64,000 nucleotides of DNA from Streptomyces sp. DG1A-41 (GCF_037055355.1 NZ_CP146350.1:8517001-8581000); one strand, 5' to 3'; positions 35,295 through 44,046 are shown, numbered from the stretch's first letter. Notes: a model not told the origin generated them from the sequence alone. Made by a program: numbers and translations.

Positions 35295-35576
35295 GTGACC
35301 GACCACCGCCTCGAAGGACCCGGCGAGAACGGTGAGCCCGTGCCGCGGGACATGCCGGACCAGCAGGCCGACGCCGGCGAGGACCCGTGGGAGGTCGCCC
35401 CGCGCTTCACGGGCACCGGCAAGGAACGGAAGAAGGACGACGAAGACGAGGCCGAGGGCCATGAGCCCGCCCGTGACGTCCCCGACACGGACGAGGCGGG
35501 GACGGGACGGCAGGGAGTACCGCGCTCGGGAACCGTCCACCCCGAGCATCCGGAGCCGGACGAGTCCTCCGCCTGA
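35295..35576 (+). CDS. Small acidic, probably disordered hypothetical protein
   Basis: 93 residues, dominated by Asp, Glu, Pro and Gly with a short Lys-rich patch (GKERKKDDEDEAEGHEP). There are no hydrophobic segments and no recognised domain. The GTG start has GGGAG seven bases upstream and codon-position GC bias is normal, so it is likely real. Such short acidic proteins are common in Streptomyces, without known function. It lies between the phosphotransferase and a convergent epimerase gene. Confidence 0.6.
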   Translation: MTDHRLEGPGENGEPVPRDMPDQQADAGEDPWEVAPRFTGTGKERKKDDEDEAEGHEPARDVPDTDEAGTGRQGVPRSGTVHPEHPEPDESSA

Positions 35577-35702
35577 GCGCCCTTCGGCGCTCCGGCGGCG
35601 TGAGCGCCGGTGGCCGCAGCCGACCGTGGGGGCCGGCCGCGGCCATCGGTCGTCTTGGCGGGGTCGGTCGTCGTCCTGGCAAGGGTCGTGTGGGTCGTGC
35701 GG

Positions 35703-36734
35703 TCAGCCCACCTTGCGTCCCCGCATAGGTTCCGTCCGTGCGCCCTCGCCCTGCTGAAGGCCCTGAAGGAACTCCTCCAGCACCTCCGTCGCCGTACGCT
35801 CCGGCCGCCAGCCGAGTTCCGCACGCGCACGTGTGCAGTCCATCAGGGGCAGCCGCAGCACCGCGTCGAACAGGTGCGGGGAGGCGGGCAGCAGGTGCAG
35901 GCCCCAGGCGGCGGCGATCGCCGAACGGGCCGCGGTGCGCGGCAGCCGTACCGGGCGCGCACCGAGCATCTCCCCCAGCACCTGCGCGTCGACCGGCGGC
36001 TCGGCCGCCAGATTGAAGGCGCCCCGGGCGTCGGAGCGCACGGCCAGCCGGTACGCGTTCGCCGCGTCGTCCGTGTGCAGCGCCTGAACCCGCAGCCCTG
36101 GGATGTCGGGCAGGAAGGGCAGCAGCTCCGGACGGGCCAGCGGGCCGGGCAGGAAACGCCCGCCGAAGATCCGGCGCTGCTCGCTCGCGGACTCCCGCTT
36201 GAAGAGGAAGGCGGGTCGCATCCGCACCACCCGCGTCTCGGGGTGGTCGCGCTCGAACGTGTCCAGCGCGCGCTCCAGGTAGGCCTTCTCGCGGCAGTAC
36301 GCGGCGTCCGGCCAGCCGTGCGTCGGCCACGACTCGTCCACCGCCCGGTCCTTCGGACCCGGCGAGTACGCGCCGACCGACGAGGCGTGCACCAGCGCCG
36401 GCACCCCCGCGGCGGCCACCGCCTCGAACACTCGCATGCTGCCGAGCACATTGGTGCGCCAGGTCGCCGCCGGGTCGTGCGTCGGCTGGAACGCCCAGGC
36501 CAGATGGACGATCGCGTCGGCGCCGCGGAAGTGCTCGGCCACATCGGACTTCTCGGAGGCCAGGTCGACCGCCGACCAGTCCGTCTTCGGGGGCGACCAC
36601 TCGGGGATCCGCCGGGCCAGGCCCAGCACGGAGGCGACCTCCGGATCCTCCGAGAGGAGGCGCACCACGCTGGTGCCCACGTTGCCGGTGGCGCCCGTGA
36701 CGACGATCCTCATGCCCGTTCCGCTGCTCACCAT
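35703..36734 (-). CDS. NAD-dependent epimerase/dehydratase-family protein
   Basis: 343 residues (336 from the internal ATG at 36713). The extended-SDR Rossmann motif VVTGATGNVGTSVVRLL and the segment AIVHLAWAF are followed by HASSVGAYSPG and the active-site YCREK. GAGAGGAG lies just upstream of ATG 36734, with GTG 36731 equally possible. Such proteins modify nucleotide sugars or reduce small carbonyls; the substrate is not evident. It is monocistronic, with a terminator at 36814-36846 separating it from the FUSC gene upstream. Confidence 0.82.
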   Translation of the reverse strand: MVSSGTGMRIVVTGATGNVGTSVVRLLSEDPEVASVLGLARRIPEWSPPKTDWSAVDLASEKSDVAEHFRGADAIVHLAWAFQPTHDPAATWRTNVLGSMRVFEAVAAAGVPALVHASSVGAYSPGPKDRAVDESWPTHGWPDAAYCREKAYLERALDTFERDHPETRVVRMRPAFLFKRESASEQRRIFGGRFLPGPLARPELLPFLPDIPGLRVQALHTDDAANAYRLAVRSDARGAFNLAAEPPVDAQVLGEMLGARPVRLPRTAARSAIAAAWGLHLLPASPHLFDAVLRLPLMDCTRARAELGWRPERTATEVLEEFLQGLQQGEGARTEPMRGRKVG

Positions 36735-36813
36735 CCGCTCCTCTCGGCCGTGACCGTCCTCCGGAGGATGACCGAGTACCCGGGTCGCGCCGATTGCACG
36801 TGGGCAGAGGAAA

Positions 36814-36846
36814 GCCCCGGCCGGACGGGGGAATCACGGCCGGGGC
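36814..36846 (-). terminator. Hairpin terminator downstream of the FUSC gene
   Basis: GCCCCGGCCG (36814-36823) and CGGCCGGGGC (36837-36846) form a perfect 10-bp stem with a 13-nt loop. It lies past the stop at 36963 of the minus-strand FUSC gene and before the epimerase gene. Confidence 0.65.
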
Positions 36847-36962
36847 GGCTCAAGGGGCGGGCGGGTGAGGCCCGGGACACGGTCCCATCCGCACCCACGT
36901 GTTGTTCAACGGGGAACTACTTCCGGGTGTTCCGGACTCGGGCCTCTGCCGGGTGATGTGGG

Positions 36963-38507
36963 TCACCGCTCCCCCTGCTCCGGAAGGATCTCGGCCCACA
37001 GGTTCTCGGCCTGGAGCAGCAGTGTGCCGAGCACCGCCGTGTGCTCGGCTCCCAGCCCGGCGTGCTCCCGCAGCCTTTCCTGCAAGTACCGGTGCAGCTC
37101 CCGCATCCTCTGCTCCCCCTCGTCGTCCCGGCAGGGGTCTGCGCTGCCGTTGAGCAGGCGGTCGGCCTCCGTGTCGCAGGTGTTCCCGATCAGCTCCAGC
37201 AGATCCGCGTACGAGTGGAGGGCCGGGCCCTCGGGCGGGGCGGGCGTGCGGCTGTCGTCCACGGCCACCGCCAGCGCCCGGGTCAGGGCGGTGACGTGCC
37301 CGGTGACACGGCCGAGGCGTTCGTCCTCGTCCGGCGGCGGCAGGGGCATGTGCGGAACGCGGTGCAGGGCGCGCAGCGGGCCGTCGGTCAGGCGCAGGCT
37401 CTCCTGGCTCCAGCGGCGCGCCGAGCGCAACGCGTCCAGACGGTGGTCCAGCCGCGCCGCGGCGTTGAGCCAGCCGGCGGCGGTCTGCGCGTCCCAGTCG
37501 CCCTCGCGCAGGTCCGCGGCGACGGAACGCAGGACGTCGCCCGATTCCCGGGCGAGGGTCGCCAGGTTCTCCCGGACGTCCCGCAGATGGATCGGCGGGA
37601 GGACGAGCGCGTTGACGGCTACGCCGATGACGGCACCGAGCGCAGCCTGCCCCACCCGGTGCCCGACGCCGGCCATGCTCACCGTGCCCGAGGTGAGGGT
37701 GAACAGGGCCGTGGTCGCCGCGTAGATGCCCTGGTCGCCGAAGCGCGGCCAGTTCGAGAGCAGCATCAGCACCGGTACGGACAGGGCGAGCGCGCCCGTC
37801 GTGTCGCCGGTGAGGGCCAGCGCCGCCGAGGCCAGCACGCTGCCGACGCAGATCGCCCCGAACTGCCGCGCGCCCTGCACGAGTGAGCTGTAGACGGTGG
37901 CCTGCACCAGCACCAGCGCGACCCACGGCGCCATCAGCGCCAGCGGGTCTCCCATCCAGACGCCGCCCACCAGCCAGGCGATCACCGCCGCCGCGGCGGC
38001 CTTCAACGACTGGACGACCAGGTCCCGCTCCCGCCCCGGCCCACGCCAGGCGGCCCGCACGGCCTCCACGACCCTCCGCGCCTCCCGCCGCACGGCGTCC
38101 AGCGGCCGCGTGGCGCGGACCCCCTGCCCGAGATCACCCATCCGCTCACGCAGCGCATCGGCGGCGACCCGACTGTCCATCACCTTGCGGGACCGGTCCG
38201 CCGCGCTGCCGCTCGCTGCGCCGGGCCGTATTTCCGGCTCCGACGGGCTGGCGGTCGCCGCGCCGGGCCGTGCCTCTCGGGCCGACGGGCTGTGCGTCGC
38301 GGCGCCGGGCCGCGTCTCCTGGGCCGTTTCGCTGTCGGTCGTCTCGTCGGAGGCCGTCCCCTGGGCCGTCCGGCTGTCGGTCGTCTCGTCGAGGGCCGTC
38401 TCCCAGGGCCGCCCGGTCGGGAGGGTGTCGCTCGCCGTTGCCGCTTCGTCCTTTCGGCGGCCGAAGGCGCGAGCCGCCCGTCGAACCACGCTCGTCACAC
38501 GCGTCAT
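36963..38507 (-). CDS. FUSC/aromatic acid exporter-like membrane protein with N-terminal tandem repeats
   Basis: 514 residues. The first 37 are basic, then residues 38-107 are five 14-residue repeats rich in Thr, Ser, Ala and Pro. The membrane part follows (SLKAAAAAVIAWLVGGVWMG, ALVLVQATVYSSLVQGARQF, AICVGSVLASAALALTGDTT, QAALGAVIGVAVNALVLPPI), then a long soluble helical tail. This matches FUSC proteins, which export aromatic or lipophilic acids. Sequence differs clearly from the FUSC gene at 27476, so it is not a recent duplicate. Confidence 0.8.
   Translation of the reverse strand: MTRVTSVVRRAARAFGRRKDEAATASDTLPTGRPWETALDETTDSRTAQGTASDETTDSETAQETRPGAATHSPSAREARPGAATASPSEPEIRPGAASGSAADRSRKVMDSRVAADALRERMGDLGQGVRATRPLDAVRREARRVVEAVRAAWRGPGRERDLVVQSLKAAAAAVIAWLVGGVWMGDPLALMAPWVALVLVQATVYSSLVQGARQFGAICVGSVLASAALALTGDTTGALALSVPVLMLLSNWPRFGDQGIYAATTALFTLTSGTVSMAGVGHRVGQAALGAVIGVAVNALVLPPIHLRDVRENLATLARESGDVLRSVAADLREGDWDAQTAAGWLNAAARLDHRLDALRSARRWSQESLRLTDGPLRALHRVPHMPLPPPDEDERLGRVTGHVTALTRALAVAVDDSRTPAPPEGPALHSYADLLELIGNTCDTEADRLLNGSADPCRDDEGEQRMRELHRYLQERLREHAGLGAEHTAVLGTLLLQAENLWAEILPEQGER
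38187..38396 (-). repeat. 42-bp coding tandem repeat (five 14-residue units)
   Basis: Units read ALDETTDSRTAQGT, ASDETTDSETAQET, RPGAATHSPSAREA, RPGAATASPSEPEI and RPGAASGSAADRSR. The first two and the last three form two related subtypes. They encode a flexible cytoplasmic extension ahead of the first membrane segment of the FUSC protein. The length is always a multiple of three, so copy number can vary without frameshift. Confidence 0.7.
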
Positions 38508-38547
38508 GCGCTGCGAGTATCCGCGTGACCGAGGGTTTCACGTCGGC

Positions 38548-39213
38548 TCATGCCAGCGGACTGTCCCGCAGGGACGACAGGAGGTGCGCGGGGTCGGCGT
38601 AGATCGCGTCCGCGCCGGACCCCTCCAGGTCGGTGCGCGGGATGCCGCCGCACAGGACGCCCACACAGCGCACCCCGGCGCGGCTGCCCGCCCGCATGTC
38701 CCACACGGTGTCCCCGACGAAGACCGCCCGCTCCGCCGGCACCCCGGCCAGGTCCAGGGCGTGCTCGACGGGCTCGGGCGCCGGCTTGCCCGCGTCCACG
38801 TCGTCGGCGCCGGCCGTGGCGGTGATGGCGTCGTCCGCGTCGATCGCCCGGCGCAGCGCGCTCAGCTCGGCGCCACCGGCAGAGCTGGCCAGCACCACCG
38901 CCCAGCCGTCCCGGTGCAGCCGCCGCAGCAGCGCCCCCGCCCCCGGCAGCGCCGTCAGCCGGTCGAAGTACTGCCCGTACAGCGCCTTGTGGGCGGCGCT
39001 GATCCCCGCGTCCTGGTCCCTGTCCCGGTCCTCGCCGAGCAGGTGCGCGACGAGGTCGGTGGAGGCCAGGCCCACCGCCCGGTGGACGGCGTGCATCGGT
39101 ACGTCGTGGCCCGCCTGCCGGAAGGCCTCCCACCACGTCACGACGTGCACATGGTTGGTGTCGACCAGCGTGCCGTCGACGTCGAACACGACCGCCCGTT
39201 CCGCCTTCGCCAT
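38548..39213 (-). CDS. HAD-superfamily hydrolase
   Basis: 221 residues. Motif I FDVDGTLVDTN gives the nucleophile Asp near residue 10. Motif II is VVLASSAGG, motif III Lys is in DAGKPAPEPVEHAL, and motif IV is VFVGDTVWDMRAGSRAGV. The helical cap (TWWEAFRQAGHDVPMHAVHR) is the subclass I type of phosphoglycolate phosphatase and beta-phosphoglucomutase relatives. It acts in the cytoplasm on a small phosphorylated metabolite that cannot be named from sequence. Confidence 0.85.
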   Translation of the reverse strand: MAKAERAVVFDVDGTLVDTNHVHVVTWWEAFRQAGHDVPMHAVHRAVGLASTDLVAHLLGEDRDRDQDAGISAAHKALYGQYFDRLTALPGAGALLRRLHRDGWAVVLASSAGGAELSALRRAIDADDAITATAGADDVDAGKPAPEPVEHALDLAGVPAERAVFVGDTVWDMRAGSRAGVRCVGVLCGGIPRTDLEGSGADAIYADPAHLLSSLRDSPLA

Positions 39214-39264
39214 ATGTGCGATCCCTTCCGCTCCGGCCTGTTCTCCGGCCCGCCGGGTACCACC

Positions 39265-40305
39265 TCAGCCGCTCGCCACGCCGGACGGCACACGCCGCTC
39301 ACGGGTCCAGGCCAGCACCTCTTCAAGTGACCACGTCGTCACCACCCGCTCGGGCGGGACACCGCACTCCTCCGCCCGCGCGCACCCGTTGATCTGCCAG
39401 TCCAGCTGCCCCGGCGCGTGCGCGTCGGTGTCGACGGAGAACAGCACACCCGCGTCCACGGCCCGGCGCAGCAGCCGTCGCGGCGGGTCGAGCCGCTCCG
39501 GCCGGCTGTTGATCTCCAGGGCCGTGCCCGTCTCCACGAGCGCCGCGAACACCTCGTCCGCGTCGAACTCCGACTCGGGCCGCCCCCGCCCGGTCAGCAG
39601 CCGCCCCGTGCAGTGCCCGAGCACGTCCGAGTGCGGATCACGAACGGCGGCCACCATCCGCCGGGTCATCGACCGGGCGTCCATGCGCAGCTTGGAGTGC
39701 ACCGACACCACCACGACGTCGAGCCGCTCCAGCAGCTCCGGCTCCTGGTCGAGCGAGCCGTCCTCGAGGATGTCGCACTCGATGCCGGTCAGCAGCCGGA
39801 ACGGCGCCCAGGTCCCGTTCAGCTCCGCCACCACGTCCAGTTGCTCCCTCAGCCGCTCGGCCGACAGCCCGCGTGCCACCGTCAGGCGCGGCGAGTGGTC
39901 GGTCAGCGCCGCCCACTCGTGCCCCAGCGCCGCCGCGGCCCGGCCCATCTCCTCGATCGGGCTGCCGCCGTCCGACCAGTCGGAGTGCAGATGGCAGTCG
40001 CCGCGCAGCAGCGCCCGCAGCCGTTCGCCGCCCCGCGCGGCCGGCGGCTCCTTCGCCTCGCCCTCCAGTTTCCGCAGATAGCCGGGCACCTCACCGGCCA
40101 GTGCCTCCCGCACCACCTGCGCGGTCTTCGGACCGACCCCCTTGAGCGACTCCAGCGACCCGGCGTCCGCCCGCCGGCGCACCTCGTCCTCGCCCAGTTC
40201 CTTCAGCACCCGGGACGCGGTACGGAAGGCGCGTACGCGGTACGTCGGCGCCAGGGACCGCTCCAGCAGGAAGGCGATCCGGTCCAGTGCCTCGACGGGA
40301 TCCAT
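39265..40305 (-). CDS. PHP-domain protein with N-terminal helix-hairpin-helix (PolX C-terminal-like)
   Basis: 346 residues. The N-terminus resembles the PolX 8-kDa region (FLLERSLAPTYRVRAFRTAS, and HhH SLKGVGPKTAQVVREALAG). The rest is a PHP phosphoesterase domain with metal ligands in DCHLHSDWSDGG, ALTDHSPR, VVSVHSKLR, GHCTGR and VDTDAHAPG. The nucleotidyltransferase palm of PolX is absent. A DNA-end-processing or phosphoesterase role is plausible. ATG 40305 has GGAGG five bases upstream; the frame stays open to 40350. Confidence 0.83.
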   Translation of the reverse strand: MDPVEALDRIAFLLERSLAPTYRVRAFRTASRVLKELGEDEVRRRADAGSLESLKGVGPKTAQVVREALAGEVPGYLRKLEGEAKEPPAARGGERLRALLRGDCHLHSDWSDGGSPIEEMGRAAAALGHEWAALTDHSPRLTVARGLSAERLREQLDVVAELNGTWAPFRLLTGIECDILEDGSLDQEPELLERLDVVVVSVHSKLRMDARSMTRRMVAAVRDPHSDVLGHCTGRLLTGRGRPESEFDADEVFAALVETGTALEINSRPERLDPPRRLLRRAVDAGVLFSVDTDAHAPGQLDWQINGCARAEECGVPPERVVTTWSLEEVLAWTRERRVPSGVASG

Positions 40306-40427
40306 CGCCACCTCCACCTCAAGGGTTCCCCAGCGCCCGGCGGGCCGCACGACGGGCGCGCGGTTTGCCCGGTACGCACCCGGGTACTGCGATGCCTCGT
40401 CCCGAATCCTCGACGAGGAGGCCTGCC

Positions 40428-41237
40428 ATGTCCGCCCCCACCGCGCCCCGCAGCAAGGTCGCCGTGATCACCGGCTCCGACTCCGGCATCGGCAGGGCCA
40501 CCGCCGTACGGCTGGCCCGGGCGGGCATGGACGTCGGCATCACCTGGCACAGCGACCACAAGGGAGCGGAGGAGACGGCCGAGGAGGTCCGGGCGCACGG
40601 GCAGCGGGCCGAAGTCGCCCGGATGGACCTCACGCGGCTGCCCGAGGCCGCCGACGCCGTCGACGAGCTGTGCGAACGCCTCGGCCGTATCGACGTGCTG
40701 GTCAACAACGCCGGCACCGGCACCATGACGCCCTTCCTGGACCTGGAGCTGTCCGACGTGCGCGAGGTCCTCGACGTCGATCTCGTCGGGCCCTTCCTGT
40801 GCGGGCAGAAGGCGGCCCGGCACATGATCCGGCAGGGCGACGGGGGGCGGATCGTCAACGTGACGTCCGTCCACGAGCACCAGCCGCGCGTGGGCGCCGC
40901 CCCGTACTGCGCCGCCAAGGGCGGTCTCGGCCTGCTCACCCAGGTCATGGCGCTCGAACTCGCGGAGTACCGCATCACCGTCAACGCCGTCGCACCCGGC
41001 GAGATCTCCACGCCCATGACCGGGCAGGAGGACACCGACCCGCACACCGAGAGCCGCCCCGGCGTGCCGCTGGGACGGCCCGGCGACGCCCGCGAGGTCG
41101 CCGCCGTCATCGCCTTCCTCGCCGGCCCGGACGCCTCCTACGTCACCGGCGCGTCCTGGAGCGTCGACGGCGGCATGCTCCGCATGGGCCCGCAGGCCGG
41201 CTCGCACCTGACGAGCGACGACTGGCGCCGCCCCTGA
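40428..41237 (+). CDS. SDR-family oxidoreductase (classical)
   Basis: 269 residues. The classical SDR motifs are all present: TGSDSGIGRA, NNAG, catalytic Ser in NVTSVHEH, YCAAK (Tyr and Lys) and a C-terminal GASWSVDGGML. It resembles glucose-1-dehydrogenase-like and FabG-like enzymes using NAD(P). ATG 40428 follows GAGGAGG. It stands alone, divergent from the PHP gene with about 120 bp between. The substrate is unknown. Confidence 0.87.
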   Translation: MSAPTAPRSKVAVITGSDSGIGRATAVRLARAGMDVGITWHSDHKGAEETAEEVRAHGQRAEVARMDLTRLPEAADAVDELCERLGRIDVLVNNAGTGTMTPFLDLELSDVREVLDVDLVGPFLCGQKAARHMIRQGDGGRIVNVTSVHEHQPRVGAAPYCAAKGGLGLLTQVMALELAEYRITVNAVAPGEISTPMTGQEDTDPHTESRPGVPLGRPGDAREVAAVIAFLAGPDASYVTGASWSVDGGMLRMGPQAGSHLTSDDWRRP

Positions 41238-41295
41238 GCGGACCCGCCGGCCCGGCCCCCCGGTGCCTGACTCCGCACTACCGCCGGATGCGCTC

Positions 41296-41301
41296 TACGC
41301 T
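41296..41301 (+). promoter_or_regulatory. Leaderless -10 box of the 78-residue protein gene
   Basis: TACGCT ends six bases before the ATG at 41308 and there is no Shine-Dalgarno, which supports this start over longer in-frame options. Confidence 0.45.
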
Positions 41302-41307
41302 CGATGC

Positions 41308-41544
41308 ATGACCGAAAGCGCGAGCCCGTACATATCCCACCCGCGGATCATGGTGCTCGGGGTGCAGCCGGGCACACCGCCGTTCCGGATCGTGGCGATC
41401 GACGGCCAGGTGGTCGGGGAGGCCAAGGCCGTCACCGACGTCCTGGCGGCCGCCGCCGCGTTCGGCATCACGGTCCACGACCTGGACGATCCGGACGTGG
41501 TCCGCTGGGTCGGCGGCGACAAGTTCACCTGGACCGTGCACTAG
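41308..41544 (+). CDS. Conserved-looking 78-residue hypothetical protein
   Basis: A small protein of alternating hydrophobic and polar residues: SHPRIMVLGVQPGTPPFRIV, AIDGQVVGEAKAVTDVLAAA and a C-terminal VRWVGGDKFTWTVH. It looks like a compact alpha/beta fold with no signal, no metal motif and no family that can be named. Codon-position GC is normal. It is probably expressed from a leaderless promoter. It ends 15 bp before the stop of the convergent VanZ gene. Confidence 0.65.
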   Translation: MTESASPYISHPRIMVLGVQPGTPPFRIVAIDGQVVGEAKAVTDVLAAAAAFGITVHDLDDPDVVRWVGGDKFTWTVH

Positions 41545-41559
41545 GGATTGGACCGTGCC

Positions 41560-42105
41560 CTAGGACTTCCCCGAAGCAGGCTTCTTCCCCGCCCGGCCGC
41601 CGCGGGGCCTGCGCGCATGGACCGCGCGGCTCAGCCGGCGCCCCAGCAGCAGGTAACCGACCAGCGCGCCCGCGGTGTTCAGGATGACGTCGTCGATGTC
41701 GAAGGCACGGCCGGTGACCAGCGCGCCCTGGGCGAACTCCACCAGCAGCATCACCACGGCTGTCAGCAGCAGCACGCGCAGGATGCCGCGGGTGCGCGGC
41801 GCTACGACGGGCACGAGGACGCCGAAGGGGACGCCCAGCAGGATGTTGCCGCCGATCTGGCGGACGGCGTCCCGCAGTTCCGGCTGGTCGAGATAGGCCT
41901 TGAGCGAACGGCCCGGATGCAGATTGGTGTGGGTCAGCGCCTCCGACGCGGGCGAGGGCTGGAGGGTCAGCCGGGCCAGCACCACGGCGAAGGCCACCAT
42001 GAAAGCGAAGGCGCACAGTGTCGCCAGCAGCCGGACGGGCAGCGGCAGCGGGCGTCGCTCGCGGCCGGGGCCGGCCGTACGGAGACGTGAGGCTGTACCG
42101 GCCAT
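41560..42105 (-). CDS. VanZ-family membrane protein
   Basis: 181 residues. A VanZ-like domain with about four transmembrane segments: LLATLCAFAFMVAFAVVLAR, IGGNILLGVPFGVLVPVV, GILRVLLLTAVVMLLVEFAQ and ILNTAGALVGYLLLG. The family motifs are N-I-L-L-G-V-P-F-G and the acidic pair in RAFDIDDVILNTAG. The prototype VanZ lowers teicoplanin sensitivity; most actinobacterial members are unstudied envelope proteins. The C-terminal tail is basic. Nothing links it to a glycopeptide cluster here. Confidence 0.85.
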   Translation of the reverse strand: MAGTASRLRTAGPGRERRPLPLPVRLLATLCAFAFMVAFAVVLARLTLQPSPASEALTHTNLHPGRSLKAYLDQPELRDAVRQIGGNILLGVPFGVLVPVVAPRTRGILRVLLLTAVVMLLVEFAQGALVTGRAFDIDDVILNTAGALVGYLLLGRRLSRAVHARRPRGGRAGKKPASGKS

Positions 42106-42218
42106 TCTGTCCTCCAGTCTTCAACACCCCGAGTGGTAAAGGCGGTTACCCACGGCCGCGCCGACGATGCCACCACAGGCCGTTCCCGGCCACGGTTTCC
42201 CGCGCCCCGCCGGGTCCC

Positions 42219-42881
42219 TCAGCCCCCGTACGAGACGCGCACCTCCTTGAAGCCCAGGGATCGCAGCAGGCCTTCGAGCATGCCGGTGGTGTTGCTCTCG
42301 GCGCGGGCCGTCAGCTCGCTCTCCTTCGCCGCGTCGCCGATGTGCCGTACCGCGAGTTTCTGCACGGCCTGTTCGCCGTTGGGGTTGTCCGAGAAGAGGT
42401 CGCCGAGGCGGTCGAAGAGACCCCGCTGCTTGGAGACGGCGTAGGAACGGTCGGGGTCGAGGGCCGGCCTGCCCAGTTGGGCGTGGGGCAGCCGGAGCGT
42501 GGCGGACGTGCGGTCGCCGTTGACCTGCACGTCGTCGTCGCCGACCTTGCCCAGGTCGACGTAGGCGTCGACGGTGCCCGCACCCACGTACAGGGTGCGG
42601 GTGCCGCGGATCGCGTCGGGGAGGAACTTGGCGTCCTTCTCCAGGTCCACGACGACCTGGAAGTTGCCGGAGGCGGCGTCGTAACGGCTGAGGTCCTGGA
42701 TGGACTTCAGCAGCGCGGGGCCGGACCGGTCCTGGGTCTCGGTGCCGAACAGGTCCTTCAGGCCCGGGATCACGCTCAGCCGGAGCCCGGCGAAGAACAC
42801 GACGAGCACCAGCACGAGCGCGCCCACCACCTTGGCCCAGCCGGGCACGCGCCTGGGGAGACGCTTGACGGGAGTCGTCAT
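42219..42881 (-). CDS. DUF4230-domain membrane-anchored protein
   Basis: 220 residues. A basic N-terminus is followed by one transmembrane helix (VVGALVLVLVVFFAGLRLSV), then an extracytoplasmic domain. The region QDLSRYDAASGNFQVVVDLE and RGTRTLYVGAGTVDAYVDLG matches DUF4230. The function is unknown. ATG 42881 has GGAAGGAGGG upstream; the frame is open further but lacks a better start. It lies between the VanZ and STAS genes, all on the minus strand with gaps of about 110 bp. Confidence 0.8.
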   Translation of the reverse strand: MTTPVKRLPRRVPGWAKVVGALVLVLVVFFAGLRLSVIPGLKDLFGTETQDRSGPALLKSIQDLSRYDAASGNFQVVVDLEKDAKFLPDAIRGTRTLYVGAGTVDAYVDLGKVGDDDVQVNGDRTSATLRLPHAQLGRPALDPDRSYAVSKQRGLFDRLGDLFSDNPNGEQAVQKLAVRHIGDAAKESELTARAESNTTGMLEGLLRSLGFKEVRVSYGG

Positions 42882-42988
42882 GCGACGGCCCTCCTTCCTA
42901 CTGTCCGGATGCCCGCCACGAGCCGTGCCAGACCGGCCGGTTGAGGATGGAGGACGCCAGCGGAAGCACTGAAGGGCGCACTCGGGCA

Positions 42989-43369
42989 TCACACCGGGCC
43001 GGACGCCGCCTCCGGCTGCTCCAGGGCCGCGTCCAGCGTCGGCTGCGGGGGCAGCACCCGGGCCAGGCCGGTGATCCGCAGGACGCGCAGCGTCAACGGG
43101 TGGGCGCAGACGAGGAGCAGTTGCCCGTCCCGGTCGAGCACCCGGCTCCTGGCCCGGTACAGCAGCCGCAGGCCCGAGCAGTCGAAGAACTCGATCCGGC
43201 TGAGGTCGATCACGACCCGGGCGGCGCGGCGGTTCGTCTCCCGGTCCAGGTGCGGGGCGATCTGCGTGGCCGCGGCGATGTCGATCTCGCCACGGAACTC
43301 CAGCACCGTGTGCCCTCGTTCCTGGCGGACGCGCAGATGCCGGGTGAGCGGTGCAGGTTCCTGCCGCAC
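42989..43369 (-). CDS. STAS-domain anti-sigma factor antagonist
   Basis: About 126 residues from GTG 43369; longer starts up to 43471 are possible. The STAS core reads GHTVLEFRGEIDIAAATQIA and IDLSRIEFFDCSGLRLLYRA, with the conserved phosphorylatable serine in DCSGL. Such proteins bind an anti-sigma factor kinase in a SpoIIAA/BldG-like partner switch. No kinase or sigma gene lies next to it, so its partner must be encoded elsewhere. Confidence 0.83.
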   Translation of the reverse strand: MRQEPAPLTRHLRVRQERGHTVLEFRGEIDIAAATQIAPHLDRETNRRAARVVIDLSRIEFFDCSGLRLLYRARSRVLDRDGQLLLVCAHPLTLRVLRITGLARVLPPQPTLDAALEQPEAASGPV

Positions 43370-43574
43370 GACGAGATCGCCTCCAGCCTGCTCCGTGCGT
43401 GGGGAGGGGCGGCGGTCCTCAGAACCGTTCCCCGCCCTGCAAGTTACCCTCCAACGAGTGAATTTGAGCATGTTCGATTGACATATGTCTCTGAATTGCG
43501 CCCGAGTTGGCCGAGGTTCGCGCCGGGGCGTGCGCGGGCGTGAGTGCGGGCGTGATCCCGGGGTGTATCCCGGG

Positions 43575-44012
43575 TTACGACAGGGCGTGCCAGGCCTTGG
43601 TCAGGGCCTGGCGGAACTGCTCGGTCTGGTGCGCCGTGAGGTCGCGCACCATTCGCTCCTCCAGCTCCCGGACGGGCCCGGCGTGCCGTGCGAGCAGCTC
43701 CCGGCCGGCGTCGGTGAGCAGGATCAGCAGCTCGCGGCGGTTGCGGGGGTTGCGCTCCCGGCGCACCAGCCCGCGGCCCTCCAGGGAGCGGACGAGGTCG
43801 GCGATGGACTGCGCGGTGACGAAGGAGTCGCGCGCCAGCTGGGCCGCCGACAGTCCGTCGTGCCGTTCCAGGACGGTCAGCGCGGTGTACTGGAGAGCGG
43901 TGATCCCGGAGGGTCTGACCAGCTCGTCCAGATGGGAGCGCACGACGAGCTCCACCTGCTTGACCATGTAGAGCAGGGAAGGGGGCGCCTTGGTCATCTG
44001 TGCGTCCAGCAT
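43575..44012 (-). CDS. MarR-family transcriptional regulator
   Basis: 145 residues. The winged helix is visible: LQYTALTVLERHDGLSAAQL, ARDSFVTAQSIADLVRSLEG, and wing GLVRRERNPRNRRELLILLT. ATG 44012 is preceded by -10 box TAGCCT six bases away on the minus strand, so its mRNA is likely leaderless. It is divergent from the aldehyde/alcohol dehydrogenase operon, and two palindromes lie between them. It probably represses both units and responds to an aldehyde or aromatic acid. Confidence 0.87.
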   Translation of the reverse strand: MLDAQMTKAPPSLLYMVKQVELVVRSHLDELVRPSGITALQYTALTVLERHDGLSAAQLARDSFVTAQSIADLVRSLEGRGLVRRERNPRNRRELLILLTDAGRELLARHAGPVRELEERMVRDLTAHQTEQFRQALTKAWHALS

Positions 44013-44031
44013 GGATGCAGGCTAGAGCATT

Positions 44032-44046
44032 GACAGGAAACCTGTC
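44032..44046. promoter_or_regulatory. MarR operator 1
   Basis: GACAGG-AAA-CCTGTC is a 6-3-6 perfect palindrome. It overlaps a TTGACA -35-like element (44030-44035) reading toward the dehydrogenases and lies between the marR -10 box and its -35 position. Confidence 0.65.

Noticed and set aside
38187..38396. Possible CRISPR-like array
   Set aside because: Units are 42 bp, contiguous, in frame within a gene and without spacers; an ordinary coding tandem repeat.
41560..42105. Glycopeptide-resistance locus suggested by VanZ
   Set aside because: No vanH, vanA, vanX, vanS or vanR homologues nearby; VanZ-family proteins are widespread in actinobacteria.
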